A stretch of 32,763 nucleotides of DNA from Planctomycetaceae bacterium (GCA_012965455.1 DTSG01000228.1:1-32763), one strand, 5' to 3'; positions 9,347 to 19,524 are shown, numbered from the stretch's first letter. The notes: generated by a model not told the origin, from the sequence alone. A program made the numbers and translations.

Positions 9347-12300
9347 TTACCTTTTCGCCAATGTTTCATCTAGGTTCAATAGCACATTGCCTACCACGGT
9401 CCACGCAGCCGCAGAAACCACGTCGATACCCTCTGGAAGCGGACCAATCGGCATTGTCGCAATATCTTTCGCACTTCGCGGATCGACCGCATACTGCTCA
9501 ACGACTCGCTCATACAAAGCAATTATCCTCGTGCGTTCCGCTACATGCGGTGGCCGCGCGAGCACCAAACGAAAACCATAAATGGCTTGCGACTCGATGC
9601 TATCGCCACCTTCGGCAATAATGCGGCGAGCTAAGGACTGCGCGGTTTCGATGTAGACTGGGTCGTTGAGTGTAACAAGTGCTTGCAGCGGAGTATTCGT
9701 ACGGCCGCGGCTGATTGTACATACGTTTCGGTTAGGCGCGTCAAACGTCGCCATCGACGGATACGGCAAACTTCGTCGCCATTGCGTATATACGCCACGC
9801 CTAAATTTATCTTCACCATCACTCGTGGCCCAATCCGTAGAACCACCAAACGCCGCTTTTAAACCCAGCTGTGGACGAGGCGGTCGAACCGAAGGTCCAT
9901 ACATCTTGTCGCTCAACAAACCGCTGACCGACAACGCTTGGTCACGAATCATCTCGGCGCTAAGTCGAAATCGAGGACCACGGGCCAAATATAGATTGAA
10001 AGGATCAATTTTACGGTGATCTGTCGTGACCTCTACACTTTGGCGATAGGTTGCTGACATGACGATTGTTTTCAATAAACGTTTAACGTCCCACGCATAA
10101 TCTTTCGTAAACGTCACGGCCAACCAGTCCAGCAACAGCGGATGCGTTGGCCGTTGCCCTTGGATGCCAAACTCTTCACTCGTGCCCACAATACCCCGAC
10201 CAAACAATTGCTCCCAATACCGATTAGCCACGACACGACCCGTCAACGGATTTTCAGCAGCAACAAGCCAGCGGGCAAGTTCCAAGCGATTGCGGGGTGC
10301 ACCGTCTGGGAACGGGTGAAATGTCGCTGGAGTCCCCTCTGATACTTCGCCTTCAAGCACTTCAAAGTTACCGCGCACCTGAATATTCGTTGGCCGACGC
10401 TTTTCCCCAATCAACTCTTTCATCACGGGGACTGTGGTAGGTCGCATATCCGTTATGGCTTTTTCTAATTCAGCAATTTTCTTGGTAACCGCCGCATCAA
10501 GTGGAATGTTACGCTGATAATACTCCCGCACTAGATCCTGTTCCATCACTTCCAGTTGGTCCCAACTGCGGTCGCCTAGTGCCGTAATGCTCTTGGGAAG
10601 CACGGCCACGTTTCCGGTGGAGTCCGTTACTGATATCCGAAATTTTCCTAACGGATGGTCGGGATAGGACTGCGACAATATCAACTTAAGAGTTGTATTG
10701 GGTTTGGGTTTAAGTGGTTTCTTGATAACGAAGACGGCGGTATTGTCTTGGCCGATTTCACCGCCGACGGCCCACCCGGCGACTGCGTGAGTACGATCAC
10801 CGTCAATGGCACTATCCACTGAAAACTGTCCGACCTTTCCGTTCTCACGTTGTTCAAATGTCGCCGAAGCTGACGCGAACACGACTGGCAGCAACCCGTT
10901 AATTTCAACATCAACGTTTTTATTAGGAGCTTTCGCGAAGGTCTTTTTCCATACCAAGTCGCGCTGCTCGTCAAGAATCGATAACTGGAACCCATCGAGG
11001 CGTTTTTGCAGATCGTTATCCGTGCGATTCCAAACTGAAATCGAATCGATCGTTACCGCTGCAGCTAACTCAATTTCGATCCAAGGGTTGTCCTCGGTGG
11101 CAGTGTGAGAAACAGAACCGGCATCATAGTTTCCATCAGTATTTCCATCGTTGGCTCGCTTTACTTCCCCACCAGACCCGATGGAAGATTGTTTTGCCAC
11201 GCCCTGCAAGGCGACATTTGAGCCGTTGCTAAACACCTGAATTTCAGCCACATGAATGATCTTCTGTTTGCCAGGTAAATCAATACGCACGATTTTGCCG
11301 ACTGGTGATTCATCTGCTGGCGCCCCGACTAAGGCTGACAATTCAGTAAGCACAAAGTTTCCGTTACCGGCCCGGCCAGGTCCTCCGCCAGGCAACGCCT
11401 CATCTGCTAACGCTTCTAAGCGAATTGCGGTAATGGATTTAGGCAATGAACTAAACGTCAGTTCGTACGACTCGGTCTTGTGGGCATCTCCGCTAGAGCT
11501 AATCGCACCATCCGCGGACACTGTCAAGCCAGTTTCGCCGCTAGTCGATTTTTGAGTAGTAGGAATCAACCTCTGCCACTGCACCTCTTCATTTGAATCA
11601 CTGTGCCAACTTGCCAGTTGTTCAGCGAGTTGCACAAGGGACGGTTGGATTTTCCCCCGCCACGTTTCCAGCTCATCCTGCAATCGACTTTTTGATTCTT
11701 TTTGTTCAGCGGTAAACAGACTCAACAGCGGTTGTTCGTCTGCACGGTCAGCGTCTTCGGTATTGTTGAAAAATGCGAAGAACTTGAAATACTCTTCTTG
11801 GGAAATCGGATCGTATTTATGGTTATGACACTGAGCACAGCGAATCGTCGTTCCCATCCACACCTGCATAGTTGTGTTAACTCTATCGACGACCGCTGAA
11901 TTCCGGAATTCTTCATCATTTGTCCCTCCCTCGCTTTGCGTCAGCGTATTGCGATGAAAGGCGGTTGCCACAATGTTTTGTTCGCTTGCATCTTCCAGCA
12001 AATCCCCGCCAATTTGTTCAATCGTGAACTGATCAAATGGCATGTTGGTATTAAACGCGTTAATAACCCAGTCGCGATAGAGCCAAATCGTCCGCTGCGG
12101 ATCGTTCGCGTACCCAGCAGAATCTGCATAGCGTGCTAGGTCTAACCACATCGCCGCCCACCGCTCGCCATATTTTTTAGACGCTAGTAACCGATCAACT
12201 AGGTTCTCATAGGCCTGCTTGCTGGAGTCATTAACAAACGCATCCACTTCTTTTAATGTTGGAGGCAAGCCGGTTAGGTCTAACGACAGTCTCCGAATTA

Positions 12301-12823
12301 AGGCGTAGCGATCAGCCTCGCTGTTGGGTTTGAGCCCCTGAGTTTTCATCCGCGCGAGAACAAATGTATCAATCTCGTTGCGAATCCATTTGGATCTTGC
12401 CAACTTGGCAGGTTCTGGTTTCGTCGGAGCGGCATACGACCAATGCCGGCTATATTCAGCTCCCGCTTCAATCCACTGTTTAAGAATAGCCAACTCTGCG
12501 GCCGATACTCCCTTGCCAAAATCTGCCGGCGGCATCCTCTCATCGGGGTCGGTTGATTGAATCCGCCGCAGCAGCTCGCCTTCGAGCAGTTTGCCGGGCG
12601 TCAATACCGAATGCGAGCCTGCTTGGTCACCGACCGTGTTTGGAATATCCAACCGCAAATTACTTTGTCGTTCTGCGGGGTCTGGTCCATGGCAGGTGAA
12701 ACATTGGCTCGACAAGATCGCCCGAACGCGGCTGAAATCGACAGTGGGTTGCTCTGCGGCAGAAAGCCCAGTCGCCAAGCAACCAACAATCAACAAAATT
12801 CGCCATTCGCTTTTTGTTTTCAT
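9347..12823 (-). CDS. PSCyt1 / DUF1549 / DUF1553 domain protein with internal discoidin/fucolectin-like region
   Basis: Cytochrome-like CFTCHGPDPAERQSNLRLD; DUF1549 region IDTFVLARMKTQGLKPNSEADRYALIRRLSLDLTGLPPT; CAQCHNHKYDP; DUF1553 region RLELARWLVAAENPLTGRVVANRYWEQLFGRGIVGTSEEFG. Likely start is MKTKSEWR (12823) with a signal peptide; the track start is 12868. Confidence 0.92.
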   Translation of the reverse strand: MKTKSEWRILLIVGCLATGLSAAEQPTVDFSRVRAILSSQCFTCHGPDPAERQSNLRLDIPNTVGDQAGSHSVLTPGKLLEGELLRRIQSTDPDERMPPADFGKGVSAAELAILKQWIEAGAEYSRHWSYAAPTKPEPAKLARSKWIRNEIDTFVLARMKTQGLKPNSEADRYALIRRLSLDLTGLPPTLKEVDAFVNDSSKQAYENLVDRLLASKKYGERWAAMWLDLARYADSAGYANDPQRTIWLYRDWVINAFNTNMPFDQFTIEQIGGDLLEDASEQNIVATAFHRNTLTQSEGGTNDEEFRNSAVVDRVNTTMQVWMGTTIRCAQCHNHKYDPISQEEYFKFFAFFNNTEDADRADEQPLLSLFTAEQKESKSRLQDELETWRGKIQPSLVQLAEQLASWHSDSNEEVQWQRLIPTTQKSTSGETGLTVSADGAISSSGDAHKTESYELTFSSLPKSITAIRLEALADEALPGGGPGRAGNGNFVLTELSALVGAPADESPVGKIVRIDLPGKQKIIHVAEIQVFSNGSNVALQGVAKQSSIGSGGEVKRANDGNTDGNYDAGSVSHTATEDNPWIEIELAAAVTIDSISVWNRTDNDLQKRLDGFQLSILDEQRDLVWKKTFAKAPNKNVDVEINGLLPVVFASASATFEQRENGKVGQFSVDSAIDGDRTHAVAGWAVGGEIGQDNTAVFVIKKPLKPKPNTTLKLILSQSYPDHPLGKFRISVTDSTGNVAVLPKSITALGDRSWDQLEVMEQDLVREYYQRNIPLDAAVTKKIAELEKAITDMRPTTVPVMKELIGEKRRPTNIQVRGNFEVLEGEVSEGTPATFHPFPDGAPRNRLELARWLVAAENPLTGRVVANRYWEQLFGRGIVGTSEEFGIQGQRPTHPLLLDWLAVTFTKDYAWDVKRLLKTIVMSATYRQSVEVTTDHRKIDPFNLYLARGPRFRLSAEMIRDQALSVSGLLSDKMYGPSVRPPRPQLGLKAAFGGSTDWATSDGEDKFRRGVYTQWRRSLPYPSMATFDAPNRNVCTISRGRTNTPLQALVTLNDPVYIETAQSLARRIIAEGGDSIESQAIYGFRLVLARPPHVAERTRIIALYERVVEQYAVDPRSAKDIATMPIGPLPEGIDVVSAAAWTVVGNVLLNLDETLAKR

Positions 12824-12941
12824 CAAACGACCGCCAAATGCTATCCAACTCTTGATCAACATTCCCAACTCTCAGTATAGCACAAATGGCTGTTAACGAA
12901 ACATTCGTGGCCTAGTGCCGTTAGCCACTTATTGTAAGTCA

Positions 12942-14399
12942 TCAAAACAACTCGCGAATGGGTTCACCATCGGTCAATATTGGGATGGGGCGACCATTGT
13001 TATTTAAAAAAGAGCGTGCAGTATCGATGCCAAACTTCTTATAAATAGTAGCCAGCAAACAGTTACTATCCATAATCCGCTCCACAGGTTCTTCAGCTCG
13101 CGGTCCAGTGGCACCGATCGCTTGTCCCATCTTCAACCCACCACCTGCTAAGAGCACACTCATTGCCTGTGGCCAATGATCACGTCCCGGGCGACCGCTA
13201 GCATCTTGATTACGAATCAAGGGCGTTCTACCAAATTCCCCACAAAACACAAAGAGCACTCGTTTATCTAATCCTCGTTGTGCCAGGTCTTCGATCAACG
13301 CCGAAGCAGCGCGGTCTAACACTGGTATTTTTTCACCATACGATTTAAAAATATCGGCGTTCACACTATGGTCATCCCAAGTCGTCGTTCTGCCGGTTTC
13401 CGCCTGCAACCTAAATGTGGCTTGGCATTGTACAAATCGCGCCCCCGCTTCGACCAGTCGCCGACAGGTCAAGAGGCTTTTTCCCCAATGCGTATTCCCG
13501 TAACGCTCACGGGTTGCCTTTTTCTCAAATGACAGGTCGAACGCCTTTTTTGTTTTTGGGCTCGCTAACATCGCCATCGCACGTTGTTGAAACAAGTCCA
13601 TGGAAGCCATCATTTGGGTGCTATCCATATCACGAGACAGGCGGTCGAGGCTATTCAAGATACGACGGCGACGTGACAAATTGGCGAGGCCATCGCGGGA
13701 AATCGTCAAGTCGTTTTCTGAGTTCGTCGTCCGATAGATTGGAACGGGGGTATATTGATTTGCGCCACTTGCCGTTTGCATATCGGGACTCGGCATGTAG
13801 GCTTCACAGGACGGTCCCAGATACGCGGCGCCCGCGCCGTAACTCGGAGTGTTAGCCACATACAGCGGGCTCCCGGTAATCTCCGCTTCACCATGTTTCG
13901 CAATCACACTGCCCATATCTGGAAACTCTGATCTAGGGAGGTTAGCTTGGACGGATGAATACCCAGTCAAAAAGCGGTTCGTGCCGCCAGAATGTTCCGC
14001 TCGTTGGTGCTGCAGACTACGAATAAGCGTAAATTTGTCCGCGACCTTCGCCAACAATGGCATTTGTTCGGATATCTCGATGCCGGGAACGTTTGTACGA
14101 ATCGGCCGAAAGGGGCCGCGATATTCACTCGGAGCGTCCGGCTTCAAGTCAAACATATCAATGTGGCTCGGACCACCGTTTGCCCAAAACAGAATCACTG
14201 AGAAATCGTCGTTGAGTCGCGGTAGCGTTAACCCATTGCCGTCAACAATAGACACCCGACTCTCGCCCAATACACGCATCGATGGAGCGAACCCTGAACA
14301 GAGCGCACCAACCCCGAGGCCCCCAATTTTCAGCCAACTGCGGCGATCTAGCGGGCCAATACATTGACTTACCGTGTTCTGTTGTTTTCGCATTTTCAT
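12942..14399 (-). CDS. DUF1501 domain-containing protein
   Basis: 485 aa; DRRSWLKIGGLGVGAL; VILFWANGGPSHIDMFDLKPDAPSEYRG; VFCGEFGRTPLIRN; GRDHWPQAMSVLLAGGGLKMGQAIGATG. Confidence 0.93.
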   Translation of the reverse strand: MKMRKQQNTVSQCIGPLDRRSWLKIGGLGVGALCSGFAPSMRVLGESRVSIVDGNGLTLPRLNDDFSVILFWANGGPSHIDMFDLKPDAPSEYRGPFRPIRTNVPGIEISEQMPLLAKVADKFTLIRSLQHQRAEHSGGTNRFLTGYSSVQANLPRSEFPDMGSVIAKHGEAEITGSPLYVANTPSYGAGAAYLGPSCEAYMPSPDMQTASGANQYTPVPIYRTTNSENDLTISRDGLANLSRRRRILNSLDRLSRDMDSTQMMASMDLFQQRAMAMLASPKTKKAFDLSFEKKATRERYGNTHWGKSLLTCRRLVEAGARFVQCQATFRLQAETGRTTTWDDHSVNADIFKSYGEKIPVLDRAASALIEDLAQRGLDKRVLFVFCGEFGRTPLIRNQDASGRPGRDHWPQAMSVLLAGGGLKMGQAIGATGPRAEEPVERIMDSNCLLATIYKKFGIDTARSFLNNNGRPIPILTDGEPIRELF

Positions 14400-14541
14400 C
14401 TTAATTACGTTACATTATACAGAAACCGACACAATTCGGTAAAACCAATTTGGGGGGGATCAAGCATTAAAAGTGCTTTACTCTCTACAGACCAGATACT
14501 TTCTATTTCAACGTTATTGATAGACCTACGAGCTTTAACAC

Positions 14542-15531
14542 GTGCAACGTGAAATTGATGAATTCGAGATGAAAACCGTGATTGGTATCGGCACAGCCGG
14601 TTCCGTTTATAATGCCATCGAGAAATGTACACAGCGTCCCTGTGCGGTGAAGTTATTGCTTCCTGGACTGTCCGACGATGCGAATATGGTCTCGCGGTTT
14701 GAGCGGGAAATGCTCATTCTCAGCAAACTAGATCACCCTAACATTGTGCAATACTACGGTGGTGGGAAACACGAGGGTCGTTTATTTTACGTTATGGAAG
14801 CCGTACCTGGTGGCACGATGACGCAGATGCTGCAAACGCACGGCAAACTAACATGGCAAGAGACAATCCGCTACGGAATTCAACTAAGTTCAGCGCTGCA
14901 ACATGCACATAACCATGGGATTGTACATCGCGATATTAAACCGTCCAACCTATTTATGACGTATCAAGGCGATATCAAACTTGGTGATTTCGGGATTGCG
15001 CTGGACCGCGGGGAATCTGACCTGACCCAAAGCGGAATGACGGTCGGCTCTTGGCTATACATGGCGCCTGAACAAATTAGGGGCGCCAGCGGCATCACGG
15101 GGCAAGCAGACCTGTACGCTCTGGGGTGTCTGCTCTATGAATTGCTAACTGGACGACCACCGTTCACCGGCGAGCACTTTGCGGAAATATTCGATCAGCA
15201 CCTGAAGGATGACCCCCAGCCCTTGGCGAATCTTGTACCCGATTGTCCGCAGTCATTACGCGAGATTATTGAAAAACTTTTACACAAAGACCCATATCAA
15301 CGTCCACACAATGCGCGATCCGTTCAGGGCGTGATGTCAGAATTGAAACTCGATTGGACCGACGACGAAACACGTTATCAACTGGAGCTAAACCGTTTGC
15401 AACTCGCATTCGATTCTCATTCTGCCGCAGTTCAAGGAATCTCGCGTGATATTCCATTCAAACAACTGTTGCCCTGGCTCCTAGTGGCAATAGCCGCTGC
15501 CGTCATCGCCACTCTATTGACCACGCCTTGA
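14542..15531 (+). CDS. Serine/threonine protein kinase (Hanks type) with C-terminal transmembrane helix
   Basis: GTG start at 14542; G-loop GIGTAGSVY, CAVKLLLP, HRDIKPSNLF, LGDFGIALD, YMAPEQIRG, DLYALGCLLYELLTGRPPF; C-terminal LLPWLLVAIAAAVIATLL helix at the extreme end. Confidence 0.95.
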   Translation: MQREIDEFEMKTVIGIGTAGSVYNAIEKCTQRPCAVKLLLPGLSDDANMVSRFEREMLILSKLDHPNIVQYYGGGKHEGRLFYVMEAVPGGTMTQMLQTHGKLTWQETIRYGIQLSSALQHAHNHGIVHRDIKPSNLFMTYQGDIKLGDFGIALDRGESDLTQSGMTVGSWLYMAPEQIRGASGITGQADLYALGCLLYELLTGRPPFTGEHFAEIFDQHLKDDPQPLANLVPDCPQSLREIIEKLLHKDPYQRPHNARSVQGVMSELKLDWTDDETRYQLELNRLQLAFDSHSAAVQGISRDIPFKQLLPWLLVAIAAAVIATLLTTP

Positions 15532-15546
15532 GCGGGGTGTCCCCCT

Positions 15547-16536
15547 TCAATTCGTGGTTTGCCAAGGTAGCTTATCAAAATCAAGATTCCCGCCGCTGGC
15601 AATTACAGCTACGCGGCCCAAACTGAGCTGATCGGGCAGGTCTCGGAAGGCGGGACTACAAACTGCCGCGTAGGCAACAGCCCCAGACGGCTCTACGACT
15701 AACTTAGCGCGCTCCAGCATCAGCCGCATTGCGGTTGCTATTTCATCGTCTTTCACACAAATAATATCGTCTACTAAATCGCGAATTACCGGCCAAGTCA
15801 AATCACCCAAACTCGTTAACAAACCGTCGGCGATGGTGACAGGCCCAAGTTGAGGAATCAACTCACCCGCTTGCTTACTGCGCCAAGCGTCATCCGCTCC
15901 GGTTGGCTCAGCACCATACAGACGGATCGAGGGATTAATTGCTTTCGCGGCGAGTGCTATTCCTGCCAATAACCCACCTCCGCCAACCGGGGCAACGATC
16001 GCATCAAGTTGCCTCACTTGCTCCAGTATCTCAACCCCAACCGTCGCTTGCCCAGCCATTACCCGCGCATTGTTATAGGGATGAATAAATGTGGCTGTTT
16101 GCTGTGCCACAATCTCCGCTGCGGTCGTTTCACGCGCTTCCAACGTTGGCTCGCAAAGCACAATCGTGGCACCATAATCCGCAACCGCATCTTGTTTAAT
16201 CTGGGGAGCATTGGCTGGCATGACAATCCACGCAGGGATGTTACGCTGGCGAGCAGCAAGCGCTACAGCTTGAGCGTGATTTCCTGAACTGTGCGTCACC
16301 ACCCCCGCTGAGGCTTGCTCTGAATTCAATTGCATGACGGCGTTACTAGCGCCACGGTACTTGAACGCGCCCACTTTTTGTAGATTCTCGCACTTTACAA
16401 ATACTTCTCGGCCGGCGACCTCGTCAAGTTGCTGGCACGTCGCAATGGGCGTACGGTGAACGACTCCTGTCAAACGCTCAACTGCATCTTCAATCTCTGA
16501 TATAGATATCGCATATTGATTGTTAGTCATCGGCAT
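15547..16536 (-). CDS. Threonine/serine dehydratase (PLP-dependent, IlvA/TdcB-like)
   Basis: GAFKYRGASNAV (PLP lysine), THSSGNHAQAVALAA, PVGGGGLLAGIALAAK, ASGGNLD. The track ORF start (16707) extends into the upstream gene; MPMTNNQ at 16536 (or MTNNQ at 16530) is the likely start. Confidence 0.92.
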   Translation of the reverse strand: MPMTNNQYAISISEIEDAVERLTGVVHRTPIATCQQLDEVAGREVFVKCENLQKVGAFKYRGASNAVMQLNSEQASAGVVTHSSGNHAQAVALAARQRNIPAWIVMPANAPQIKQDAVADYGATIVLCEPTLEARETTAAEIVAQQTATFIHPYNNARVMAGQATVGVEILEQVRQLDAIVAPVGGGGLLAGIALAAKAINPSIRLYGAEPTGADDAWRSKQAGELIPQLGPVTIADGLLTSLGDLTWPVIRDLVDDIICVKDDEIATAMRLMLERAKLVVEPSGAVAYAAVCSPAFRDLPDQLSLGRVAVIASGGNLDFDKLPWQTTN

Positions 16537-18031
16537 CACCCTGCGCTTTGTTTTTAGTCGGACCGTGAGCTTGCCACGCCTTGATGATTGGGTAAATGGC
16601 AAGTCCCAGAGCAACCAACAGTAACACCAACGAGACAGGGCTCGATAACAGCGGTAAATAACTGCCTCCAGATGCTTGCAAAGCTGAGCCCAGTTTCTCT
16701 TCGGCAATCGGGGCTAATACAAATCCAATTACAAAAGGTGCTAATGGGATTTTAGTGCGTTCCAACACGAACCCGACCAATCCAAACCCTAACATCACCC
16801 ATACATCGAATAGTCGATTGTTCAATGCAAATGAACCAACGACGCAAAATGCCATTACGATCGGCAACAAAAGATGACGAGGGATTACTGCCAGCTTAGC
16901 AATCCAGCGAGCGGTACCAACCATGATCGCGAACATCGCAATGTTCGCTAACAGCATCGTCATGATAATCGTGTAAACAATGTCGGGATCATTCTGAAAC
17001 AACAACGCCCCAGGTTGTAAGCCGTGGAGTACCAAAGCTCCGAGCAATATTGCATCGATGACGCTGCCAGGAATCCCCATCGCTACCAAGGGAATCAAGG
17101 CACCACCAATTGTTGCGTTATTGGCGGCCTCACTGGCAATAATCCCTTCTTCGGAACCCTTGCCAAACAGTTCCGGCTTTTTTGACAATCCTTTAGCCGC
17201 TGAATAAGCCATCACGCTGCCAACATTGGCGCCCACTCCGGGCAAAATGCCCACCCAAGTGCCTATTACCGAACTACGAAACATATTCCACAAATGTCGC
17301 CGCCAATCAGCTAGACTCAGAAAAACGCCGTCAGTGCTTTCAGCGATTGTTGCTATCTTGGTGGCCGGCCTAGATGCTTCATGGATGATTTGGCTAACCG
17401 CGAACATGCCAATGAGTACGGGTAGCAACGCAAAACCACCGTTGAGTTGCTCAATACCAAGCGTCCAGCGAGTGACTCCAGTGGCGGGCGACTCACCGGG
17501 AATTGTAACGAGCATCCCGAGCATGCCCGCAAACAAGCCACGAATTAACGACTTCCCGGATACCGAAGCAATTAAAACGAGGGCGACCGTCACCAGCGAA
17601 AAATAATCAAAGGGACTGAGCTTCATTGAAACAACGGAAATAGGTTTTGCCAGTGACAACAAAAACGCCCACGAGATCATCCCTCCCACAAATGAAGACA
17701 TGATCCCCAGTCCCAAAGCGCGACCAGGTTTTCCAGATTGAGCCAAGGGGTATCCATCGAGGGTCGTAATAACGGATGCAGGGGTTCCGGGCATACGCAA
17801 CAGGGTTGCGGTTATCAAACCACCGGAAATTGAACCAACGTACATGGAAATCAGCAACACCATCGCTTCCGCAGGGGCCATAGAATAGGTGAGCGGTAAC
17901 GTCAGCGCGATTAACATTGCTCCGGTCAACCCTGGAATAGCACCAATCGCGATTCCCAGCGCAGTACCCAACACGACCCACAACAGGTTTATGGGGGAGC
18001 CCCAAATCAAATCTAGCAAAACATCAAACAA
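16523..18031 (-). CDS. Tripartite tricarboxylate transporter large permease (TctA family)
   Basis: 502 aa polytopic; GIAIGAIPGLTGAMLIALTLPLTYSM, LLISMYVGSISGGLITATLLRMPGTPASVITTLDGYPLAQSGKPGRALG, GILPGVGANVGSVMAYSAAK are TctA hallmarks. Confidence 0.95.
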   Translation of the reverse strand: MFDVLLDLIWGSPINLLWVVLGTALGIAIGAIPGLTGAMLIALTLPLTYSMAPAEAMVLLISMYVGSISGGLITATLLRMPGTPASVITTLDGYPLAQSGKPGRALGLGIMSSFVGGMISWAFLLSLAKPISVVSMKLSPFDYFSLVTVALVLIASVSGKSLIRGLFAGMLGMLVTIPGESPATGVTRWTLGIEQLNGGFALLPVLIGMFAVSQIIHEASRPATKIATIAESTDGVFLSLADWRRHLWNMFRSSVIGTWVGILPGVGANVGSVMAYSAAKGLSKKPELFGKGSEEGIIASEAANNATIGGALIPLVAMGIPGSVIDAILLGALVLHGLQPGALLFQNDPDIVYTIIMTMLLANIAMFAIMVGTARWIAKLAVIPRHLLLPIVMAFCVVGSFALNNRLFDVWVMLGFGLVGFVLERTKIPLAPFVIGFVLAPIAEEKLGSALQASGGSYLPLLSSPVSLVLLLVALGLAIYPIIKAWQAHGPTKNKAQGDADD

Positions 18032-18042
18032 CGCTTATTCCT

Positions 18043-19482
18043 TTATGGCAATTCAATATGCAGTCCAGATTGAAATACGGCATAGATCCAAAATGGCACG
18101 AGGACGACAACGTCAACGAATATCGGAAACGGACGCAAGCGTCGGAAAACGATGCCCCCTGGCCCAATTACTATTCCGAACAAACAGATAAAACCCATAG
18201 TAAGCCAGCGATAATCCATGGGTAAATATTCTAGACTCAGGATGTAAAGGGTCGTCAGTAAAGCTACTTTCGTTACTGTGGCCCAATACCTTTTTTTATC
18301 ATTACCAGACAACAGAGGTTCACCGTCTTCCATTTCTGTCTGCACCTGTCGATCACCGCCTGGCGACATTCCTAAAAACAGCTTGAACATCGGCAACATC
18401 ATCCCCGCTAGACATAGGCCGGTAGCCGCTAGAATGATCAGCGGGATATTTGGCAAGACGTCAGGAGAAGCTGAATCCACGCTTTGAATCTTCGAAATAC
18501 GATCTGCCAATTCATCGTGCATTTTATCACCAGTCAGAATCAACGGGTCACTAAGTCGAGTCGCTAGTTGGTTTTGCACGATATCGGTTTCCATACAATC
18601 TTCAAGCAATTTTGCAATCCGATCGATCTTGGCCTGATCCGTTCCTTTGGGAAACCACCAAAAATGCATATTGGCATGCACAAAATCAAACCCCTGTTCA
18701 CGCGCCGTTAGTATTTCTGGCACTCGGGGGTCCCGCTGCGGCGCACTAATAGCAATCGCTCTCAGTCCACCAGCTTTGTACGAGATGTATTCCCCTAGCG
18801 AAAAAGCAGAGACATCAGCGTGTCCACCGACAACCGCTTCAAATCGTTGTGCTCCACCACCGGTTTGCGTATAGCGAAACGCCGAGCCGGGCAGTTGGCG
18901 TTCTAAAATCAATCCCGCGTAGTGAACGGGAGCGCCGAGGTTAGCCGCAAAGACTAGTTGGTCGGGAGTTTCGACAGCCGCGGCCATAATTTCGGACAAG
19001 GTCTGATACGGTGAGTCATCACGAACGGCGATAATCAATCGTGTTTTTCCAGTTGCGGCAATTGGCTCGAAGGATTCCGCGCCGTAGGATACCTTGCCGG
19101 AAGATTGCGCTGTAAGCAACGCCTCATGCAAGATCATCATGGTGTAACCGTCTGGGTCTGCCTTGCGTGCTCGCCCACTGCCAATAGTTGCTCCCGCACC
19201 GCCAATATTTTGAATGACTAACTCTTGCCCAAGCAACTTGTGCTGAGCGGCTGCATGTTGAATCATTCGCGCAAATGCATCACTCTCACCACCGGTATTG
19301 AATGGCACAATCACTGTAATGGGTTTGAGCGGATAAGCACTTTCAGATTCACTCGTCGCATTTGACACCAGATTTACGACAAATAGCACACATGAAAGAC
19401 CCCAAATCGCAGCACGTATAACTGCCCACGGTCTCAATCGTCGCAGGGTATTACCCGTTGCTGAACCAGTCTTACTTGCCAT
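18043..19482 (-). CDS. Fusion of TTT substrate-binding protein (TctC/Bug) and small membrane subunit (TctB-like)
   Basis: N-terminal half: PLKPITVIVPFNTGGESDAFARMIQ, GGAGATIGSGRARKADPDGYTM (TctC/Bug-type). C-terminal ~150 aa: several predicted TM helices (IPLIILAATGLCLAGMMLPMFKLFLG, ATVTKVALLTTLYILSLEYL, LTMGFICLFGIVIG, IFVDVVVLVPFWIYAVFQSGL), TctB-like. Likely start MASKTGS at 19482; the track start is 19515. Confidence 0.85.
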   Translation of the reverse strand: MASKTGSATGNTLRRLRPWAVIRAAIWGLSCVLFVVNLVSNATSESESAYPLKPITVIVPFNTGGESDAFARMIQHAAAQHKLLGQELVIQNIGGAGATIGSGRARKADPDGYTMMILHEALLTAQSSGKVSYGAESFEPIAATGKTRLIIAVRDDSPYQTLSEIMAAAVETPDQLVFAANLGAPVHYAGLILERQLPGSAFRYTQTGGGAQRFEAVVGGHADVSAFSLGEYISYKAGGLRAIAISAPQRDPRVPEILTAREQGFDFVHANMHFWWFPKGTDQAKIDRIAKLLEDCMETDIVQNQLATRLSDPLILTGDKMHDELADRISKIQSVDSASPDVLPNIPLIILAATGLCLAGMMLPMFKLFLGMSPGGDRQVQTEMEDGEPLLSGNDKKRYWATVTKVALLTTLYILSLEYLPMDYRWLTMGFICLFGIVIGPGGIVFRRLRPFPIFVDVVVLVPFWIYAVFQSGLHIELP

Positions 19483-19524
19483 CGAATGCCTTATATCTAT
19501 TCCGCTAACGCACAACGTTTAACA

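Noticed and set aside
13415-14367. Plus-strand ORFs of 146 and 172 aa
   Set aside because: Antisense shadows of the DUF1501 gene 12942-14399; no recognisable domains.
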